A stretch of DNA of 64,000 bases from Ruegeria arenilitoris (GTDB lineage: Bacteria > Pseudomonadota > Alphaproteobacteria > Rhodobacterales > Rhodobacteraceae). The translations under genes and the position numbers were made by a program. Position 1 is the stretch's first letter. Each line of letters opens with the position of its first letter. The notes under the pieces were generated by a model. It did not search any database and was not told where the DNA came from. It saw nothing but the letters and a program-made list of their open reading frames with translations. The stretch spans positions 124,001 to 188,000 of the forward strand of contig NZ_WPZO01000005.1 of NCBI RefSeq assembly GCF_013031355.1. Reading direction: 5' to 3'. Positions 52,752-61,700 of the stretch are shown in pieces.

Positions 52752-55700
52752 ATGAAATCAAATCTGCTGTTGGCGGTTTCCTTTTTCGTTTTGATTTCAA
52801 CACCATCGTTTGCTGCACCCACGTCCGACTCGAAAGTTGGCGATACGGTTACCAACCCTGTAACCGGTGAGGATACCACCGTAAGCGCGCTGATTGTGGA
52901 CCCGGCTTCGACGCCTACAGCAGGGACAACTGCCTTTGTCGAAACGGCGGACGGCTATGTTTTTCTGGTCAAAGACGCGGGCGATACGATTTATAATTCA
53001 GACAATCCCCCGCTAGCTTTTAATATTGTTTCCATTACTGGAACGACGGCCCAAATCAGCAATTCCGGCGCGACTGGCACGGCCAGTTTGTCGACGCAGA
53101 TGACCGTTTCCCAATACGACAGCAACTTCAACAGTTCCGGCACAACGGGCACCGTGACCCCGCCCGAAGATGTCTCCGGGCCGAACGGCGTGAGCCAGGT
53201 TGTTTACGGTCGGAATGGCAGCAACGGTCGCGACGGCGCGCTGGTTGTGCCGCCAAGCTCGGGCGGTGATGGGGAGGACGGCCCAACTCAGACAAAGACC
53301 CTGTCCACCGACGTCAATGCCACCAGCAATATCGGTTGGCAGGTCGGCAGTGTCGGCGGCAATGGCGGGCAGGGTGGCGACTCGTATCTGAGCTTCTGGA
53401 GCGGGCGCGACGGTGGCGATGGCGGCAAGGGTGGCACGGTCACCGCGACGCAAACCACGACCAGCACGATCCAGACGTCGGGCGATGGCAATGACGGTAT
53501 CTTTGCTTTCAGCCGCAGCGGTAAGGCTGGGGATGGCGGTAGCGGCTTTGCGGCGCCGGGCGGCGGAACCGGTGGGCACTCGGCCGATGGCGGCAACGTA
53601 ACCGTATACCAACAAGGCACCATATCGACGACCGGAGATGCTGCCGACGGTATTTATGCGCTGAGTGTGTCGAACAACGGCGGCAATGGCGGATCGCAAT
53701 GGGGATTGGTCGGGTCCTCCGGTGATGGGGGTTACGGCGGCAGTGGCGGTACGGTGACCGTCAACACGGCGTCGACCGGCAGCATCCTGACAACCGGCGA
53801 TTTTGCAAACGGCATCTATGCTCAGTCCATTGGCGGTTCGGGAGGATCAGCAGGGACCAGTGGCAACCTGTTGGTTTCCTTGATCGGTGGCGCGGATAAC
53901 GGCGGCAATGGCGGCCAGGTTTCTGTTTCGCATGGTGGTAAGATCGAAACGCAAGGCGATTTCGCACGCGGGATTGTCGCGCAGTCCATAGGCGGCGGTG
54001 GTGGCTCTGGCGGTACTGCGGGCGGTTTGGTGTCGTTGTCGCTGGGCGGGGTCGGCTCGAACGGTGGCAGCGGCGATACGGTCAGTGTCGCGGTCCTGGG
54101 CAGCGGCAGCATCCTGACCTCGGGCGTAGGCGCCGACGGTGTCATGGCGCAATCCATCGGTGGCAGTGGTGGAACGGGGGCGAACTCGTACGGTCTGGTC
54201 GCTGTCGGCGGCACCGGGTCCAAGGGCGGCACGGGTGCTGCGGTCAGTGTCAGCAACTATGGCCGCATCGTGACCGGCGAAGACGGGGCACGCGGCATCA
54301 TCGCACAATCCATTGGCGGGGGTGGCGGTGACGGCGGCTCGTCCGGAGGCATGGTGTCTGTAGGCGGCAGCGGTAGCGGTGGCGGCAGTGGTTCGACCGT
54401 GACCATCGTGAATGACGGCATCATCACCACATCCGGAGACGATGCGATGGGCATCCTGGCCCAATCCATCGGTGGTGGCGGTGGTAATGGCGGCTCGTCC
54501 GGTTCGGTTGGTGCGTTCGTGGGCGTGGCCATTGGTGGCAACGGCGGGGCCGGGGGAACAGGCGGAGACGTCAACGTGACGCTTTCGAATACGGACAGCA
54601 GCCAGCCTTCGGCGATTCAGACCTCGGGCGCCCGCTCGACCGGTGTGTTTGCACAATCCGTTGGTGGCGGCGGCGGCAATGGGGGCGGAGCGGTCTCGGT
54701 TGCCGTGGGGGCCTTTGGTGCGGCGTCGGTATCGGTCGGCGGCAAGGCAGGCAGCGGCGGCAACGGTGGAGCGGTGACGCTCAGCGGCAGCGGTTCGGCC
54801 TCGGTGCAAACTGGCGGCGACGACGCGATTGGGGTCATGTTGCAATCGGTTGGCGGCGGCGGCGGTAACGGCGGCTATGCCGTGTCTGTTGCCGTGTCTG
54901 GTGGCCCGGTGTCCGGTTCGCTGGCCGTAGGCGTTGGCGGCAGCGGCAGTTCGGGCGGCACGGGCGGTCCGGTGACAGTCGGTCAGTTTAACAGTAGTGG
55001 CGTTGCGACGGCTGCAGGTTTTGAAGGTACGGTTGTGACAACCGGCAACCGCTCGACCGGTATGCTGTTCCAGTCCGTTGGAGGCGGCGGCGGCAATGGC
55101 GGTCTGGCTGTGGCCGCGACCGGAGGGGCCTCGGCGCTGTTTTCCGGCAATGTCTCGGTCGGAATCGGTGGTCAGGCGGGCAGTGCCGGGAATGGCGGTC
55201 TTGTGCAGGTCTATACTAATGCGGATGTCACCACGACGGGGACAAGCTCCAGCGGGATCATCGCGCAGTCGGTCGGCGGTGGCGGTGGTAACGGCGGCGG
55301 TAGCATCGCGGCCGGGATCAGCGCAAGCGGCGGGGCCGCGGTAGGTATCAATGTGGGTGTCGGCGGAGACGGTGGCGGTGCCGGTATCGGCGGCAAGGTC
55401 ACTCTGATCGCGGGTGGCAGTTCGATCCAGACCAGTGGCGCGTTTTCCAGCGGTGTCGTGGCGCAGTCCGTCGGTGGTGGTGGTGGCAATGGTGGCTATG
55501 CCGTCGGGGCCAGCGCCGATATCGGCGGCGCGGCGGCCGGGTCGGTCAGTGTGGGCCTTGGTGGCAAAGCTGGCGGCGGCGGCGCAGGGGGAACTGTCAC
55601 CGCTCAGGTCGACGCGGATGTCACCACGCGCGGCGACGATTCCGGAGCGGTCGTCGTTCAGTCCATCGGCGGTGGAGGCGGCAACGGCGGCTTTAGTGTC

Positions 55701-58700
55701 GCGGCTGGTCTGGCGGCTGGCGGTGCCGGTGCGGGGACTGTCGATGTGGGCCTTGGTGGCGACGGTGGCAGCGGTGGCATTGGCGGGACGGTGACCGGCG
55801 TGCGAGTCAATGGAGACGTCCGGACCGAGGGCGCGCGGTCGACAGGCATTGTGATTCAATCCATTGGTGGCGGCGGCGGCAACGGCGGCTTCAACGTCAC
55901 CGCAGGGGTTGCGGCAGCGGGCGCCGGGGCGGGGTCCATCGGCGTCGGCCTTGGTGGCAGCGGGGCCACAGGTGGCGACGGCGGTGTGGTCGAAGGACAG
56001 GTTGCGGGCAATGTCACAACGCTGTCCGACAGTTCCAGCGGTGTGGTGTTCCAGTCCATCGGCGGCGGCGGCGGCAATGGCGGCTTCAACGTCACCGCTG
56101 GGATCGCAGGCGCTGGTGCGGGCGGCGGCGCTGTCACGGTGGGCCTTGGCGGCGACGCTTCGGGCGGCGGTATCGGGAATTCCGTCACTGGTCGCGTGAC
56201 CGGAACCGTCACCACAGGCGGAGCGGATTCGACCGCCGTTCTGGCACAATCCGTCGGAGGTGGCGGCGGCAATGGCGGCTTCAACGTCAGCGCATCGCTG
56301 GCGGGCGCGGGCGTGGCAAGTGGTGCGGTCTCGGTTGGCCTTGGCGGTGACGGCGGAACCGGTGCGGCGGGTGGGACCGTCAACCTGACAACAACGAATT
56401 CGATTGTGACCGCGGGCGACCGGTCTTCGGGCGTGGTTGCACAGTCCATCGGCGGCGGTGGCGGCAACGGTGGCTTCAACGTCTCGGGTACCGGGGCAGG
56501 CGCGGGTACGGCCAGCGGCGCGGTCAGCGTCGGGCTGGGCGGCACCGGCGCGGGGGGCGGAAATGGCGGCGCGGTTACTCTGACTTCGAACGGCACGATC
56601 CTGACCCAGGGCGACTCGGCCACGGCTTTCCTTGCGCAATCCATCGGCGGTGGTGGCGGTAACGGTGGCTTCAACGTCAGCGCATCGGTGCAGGGGTCGG
56701 GCACAGCCGGGGGCGGCGTTTCGGTTGGCCTTGGCGGCAATGGCGCGGGTGGAGGCGACGGCAACACCGTTATTGCCACGTCGAACAATGCGATTGAAAC
56801 CCACGGCGACAGCTCCTCGGGTGTCGTGGCACAATCTATCGGCGGCGGGGGCGGCAACGGCGGCTTTAACGTGGCCCCAGTTCTGTCGGGTGCGGGCACG
56901 GCCAGCGGTGCCGTCAGCGTTGGGCTTGGCGGGTCCGGTGACACCGGCGGCAATGGCGGCAACGTCACACTGACCTCGAACGGAACCATTCTGACCGATG
57001 GCTTCGCCTCAAGCGGGTTTGTCGCGCAGTCCCTCGGTGGCGGCGGTGGCAATGGCGGCTTTAACGTCTCGCCAACCGTATCAGGCGCGGGCACCGGCGC
57101 GGGGTCAGTGTCTGTCGGGTTGGGCGGTTCGGGCGACGCTGGCGGTGACGGCAATCTGGTCACGGCCAACACCACGGCGAATGTGGTGACCAAGGGGGAT
57201 GCTTCGGTAGGCATTCTGGCGCAATCCGTTGGCGGCGGCGGCGGCAATGGGGGCTTTAACGTCTCGCCCGCACTTGCGGCGGCGGGAACGGGCTCGGGCG
57301 CAATCAGCGTGGGTCTTGGCGGGGCCGGCGGTAGTGGCGGTACGGGCGGTATCGTCAATCTGACCGTTGCCAACAGCGTGAGGACTGAAGGCGCGCAATC
57401 CAGCGCGGTTGTTGCGCAATCTATTGGCGGTGGTGGCGGTAATGGCGGTTTCAACGTCTCGGCCTCGGTCGGTGGTGCGGGAACAGGTTCGGGTGCAGTC
57501 GCCGTGGGTCTGGGTGGCCGTGGAACCGGTGGCGGCAGCGCCTCGGCAGTCACCGCAGATGTCACCGGCAACCTTGTGACGCTGGGCGATACCTCAACCG
57601 GTTTGCTGGCGCAGTCCGTCGGAGGCGGCGGCGGTAACGGCGGCATGAATATCTCGGTCGCAATTGCCGCAGCGGGTACCGGCGCGGGCGGCGCATCCGT
57701 TGGCCTTGGCGGCGCATCCGGCACCGGTGGCAATGGCGGTACGGCGGAGGCCACTCTGAACGGCAATGTATCGACCCAGGGCGACGAGTCCGGTGGCGTC
57801 ATCGTACAGAGCCTTGGCGGCGGCGGTGGCAATGGCGGCATGAACGTCTCGGCCACGGTGACGGTTGCCGGAAAAGGCAGCGGCGGTGCCTCTGTCGGGC
57901 TCGGTGGAAGTGGCGGTAACGGCGGCAACGCGAGCACGGCCTCCGGTACGGTTGTGGGCAATGTCACCACGGCAGGCGATAACTCAGGCGGTGTCCTCGT
58001 ACAATCCGCTGCAGGCGGCGGCGGTAACGGTGGGCTGAATGTCTCGGCCGCCGTGAACATCTCGGGCACCGGCGGCGGCGCAATTGGCGTTGGCATCGGT
58101 GGGTCCGGTGGCGATGGCGGCAATGCAAGTACGGCCACGGGTTCGGTAACCGGCGACGTCACCACGAGCGGCGACAATGCGACCGGCGTTCTGGTTCAGT
58201 CCGTCGGCGGTGGTGGCGGCAATGGCGGCGTCAACATCTCGGGCGCGCTGAGCATTGCGCGCACCGGGTCGGGCGCGGCGGGTATTGGTGTGGGCGGTTT
58301 TGGTGGCGATGGCGGCACCAGCGGCGTGGTCGACAATACTTTCGACGGCAATGTCAGCACCTCGGGCGCACGCTCGGCCGGGATCATCGCGCAGAGCCTT
58401 GGCGGCGGCGGCGGCAATGGTGCCACGAATATCTCTGGCGCGATTTCGGTGGCCAGCAGCTATTCGGGCGCGTTGGGGATTGGTGTTGGTGGTTTCGGCG
58501 GCGATGGCGGCGCGGCCGACACTGTCACGCAGCAGGTCACCGGCAACGTAACCACGACGGGCGACGACTCGGTCGGCATTCTGACCCAGAGCCTTGGTGG
58601 CGGCGGCGGTAACGGCGGTACCAACATTTCGGCCGCCCTCTCCCTGTCCCGGTCAGCCAACGCGGCGGTGGCAATCGGTGTTGGCGGGTTCGGCGGCGGC

Positions 58701-61700
58701 GGTGCCGATGCCGGGGCGCTGGTGCAATCGACCGTCACGGGCGGTGTCTCGACCAGTGGCAATAACAGTACTGCCATTCTGACGCAGAGCCTTGGCGGAG
58801 GTGGCGGCAATGGCGGTACCAATATCTCGGCCTCGCTTGGCATCAGTCAGCAAAACGGCGGATCGGTCAGCTTGGGCGTTGGCGGTTTCGGCGGCGGTGC
58901 GGGCAATGCGGGTGAGGTGGTTAGCACGTTGCGGGCCGCAACGAATAGCAGTGGCACGACCTCGGTGGTGACAACGGGCACGGACAGTATCGGCGTCATG
59001 GCGCAGTCCGTTGGCGGTGGCGGCGGTAATGGCGGCCTGAATGTCTCGGGTGCGGTCAACCTGACGGGTAAGTCTGGCGCGGCGGTCGCTTTGGGCCTTG
59101 GTGGCTTTGGTGGCGGCGGTGGTGACGCTGGGGCGGTGACGCTGGATGTTCAAAGCGACGTTGTGACGGCGGGCGACGGTTCGCACGGCCTGTTCGCCCA
59201 AAGCCTTGGCGGCGGTGGCGGCACCGGTGGCGTGAATATCTCGGGGTCTCTGGCGCTGACCAAGCCATCCGGCTCGGACACGATCTTCTCGGTCGCGGCG
59301 GGTGTTGGCGGCTTTGGCGGGTCGGGCGGTGACGCCAGCGACGTTGATCTGGATTACACGGGCAACCTGCAGGCGGTGCCGATGGTGCAGCAATCCGACG
59401 GTTCGTTCGCCGTGGATGAAAGCAAAGGCGCGAGCGGAATTATCGCGCAATCGCTGGGTGGCGGCGGCGGCAATGGCGGCACCAATGTGTCCGGCGGTAT
59501 CGCGATCAGCGGCAAACCCGGAGCGGGCCAGACAGACAGCAGCAAGTCCTATGCCGTGGTCGTAGGTGTCGGTGGTTTTGGCGGCGGCGGCGGTGATGCC
59601 GGGAATGTCGATGTGAACATCGGTGCGGGCAGCACGATCATGGCGCATGGTACCGGGCAATCCGGCCTGCTGGCGCAATCGCTGGGCGGCGGTGGCGGCA
59701 ATGGTGGCCTGAACGTATCCGGTGGGATCGTGTCCGACAGCTCTCTGATCGTGGGCGTCGGAGGGTTCGCGGGCGACGGTGGCAAGGCGGGCAACGTCAC
59801 GGTCACGTCGCAGGCGGATATCACGGTGACGACAAACCCCGACGATATCTCGATCCCCAACAACACCACGTTCGAGGACAAGCTGCGCGACTTCCTGGGT
59901 GATACGATTGTAGATGAGACCGAGGAACTGGCTTCGACCTTCGGGTTGGAGCGTCTGTTCATCGACATGGGTGTCTTCAACGAAGAGAAACCGGACACCG
60001 ATGGTTCGGCCGGTCTGATGGCGCAGTCCATCGGCGGCGGTGGCGGCAATGGCGGCCTGAACGTCTCGGGCGGTATTGCACTCAGCAAGGATGGCAAGAT
60101 CCCGTCGGTCACGTTCGGGGTCGGCGGTTTTGGCGGTGACGGCAATATCTCGGGCGATGTGACCGTGGATCATGCCGGCACCGTATCGGTTGCGGGCAAC
60201 TGGAAACACGGTGTTCTGGCCCAATCCATCGCGGGTGGCGGCGGCAATGGCGCGCTGAACGTGACCGGGCAGCTGAACTATGGCGACTCCAACAATTCTG
60301 ACGGCAAGACCGATCTGAGCATCGTGGGCGGCCTGGGTGGTCATGGCGGCACCGGGGCGGACGCGGGCAACGTGTCGGTCACGCAAACCGGCAATATTTC
60401 GACCAATGGCTATCACGCCCGCGGCATCTTTGCCCAAAGCATCGGCGGCGGTGGTGGCACCGGCGGCATCAATGCGACATTTGTCGGCACCAAGGACAGC
60501 TCACCCATTGCCATGGGCATTGGTGGCTTTGGCGGCGGTGGTGGAGATGCAGGCGATGTGACTGTCGCGCGCGGCACGGCTGCACTGGCGGCGGGCACCA
60601 TCGTGACCGACGGTGTTGGCTCGCATGGGATCGAGGCGTCAAGTATTGGCGGCGGTGGCGGCGATGCTGGCATCAACGCGGTGGTGGGCATCAGCAAGAC
60701 GACCGGCAGCCAGAGCAATGGCGGCACCGGCGACTCAACCGATCGCAAGACGCCGACAAATTCGGGCGTCGATGACTCGGTGATCGCCAACTACAACAAG
60801 GTGCTGGACGAGCTGGAAGGCAAAACCAATCCGGCGGATTCTTCTGGTCAAAAAACCGGCGTGTCGGCAGTGGTCGCAATTGGCGGCGATGCCGGAACTG
60901 CCGGGGATGGTGGCACTGTCGATATCGACCACTACGGCGATATCGTGACGCTGCAGGACAGCAGCCATGGCGTCTTTGGTCAGTCCATCGGCGGCGGCGG
61001 CGGTAACGCGGCCCTGAACCTTGGCATGACCTATGAGCTGGCCTCGGATGCCACCAACAAGGGCTTTGGTCTGGCCATAGGCGGCGGCACGGGTGAAGGC
61101 GGCATCGGCGGCTCGGTCGATGTCCGCAATACCGGGAACATCACCACTGTCGGGGCGAATTCTCATGGCCTGTTCGCGCAATCCGTTGGCGGAGGCGGCG
61201 GTAACGCGGGTTACAACTCGGCCTCGACTTCGGTGGATGGTGGCAACGTCAACATTCAGATCGGCCGAACCGGTGGCACTGGCGGCAGCGGCGGTGATGT
61301 CTATGCCAGCTCGAACGGGATCATCAGCACATCGGGCAACGGCTCTTACGGGTTCTTCGCGCAGTCCATCGGCAATGGCGGCGGTAACTCGTCTTCGACG
61401 TCGGTCAGCATTGGCACACCAAAAACCGGAGACAGCAAAGGCAACAAAGCCAGCCTTTCGGTCGGCTTGGAGGGCGGCACCGGGGGTGCTGCGGGCGATG
61501 TGACATCTGTGGTTGCGGGCACGGTGGTCACGCAAGGCACCGACGCGCATGGCGTGTTTGCGCAGTCTGTCGGCGGTGGTGGCGGTACCGGTGGCAAGGC
61601 CAGCAACTCGGCTGGCAAGGGTATCTCGGTGGCACTGTCCATCGGCGGTACCGGCGGAACCGGTGGTGTGGGCGGCAAGGTTGATGTGACCAACACTGCA

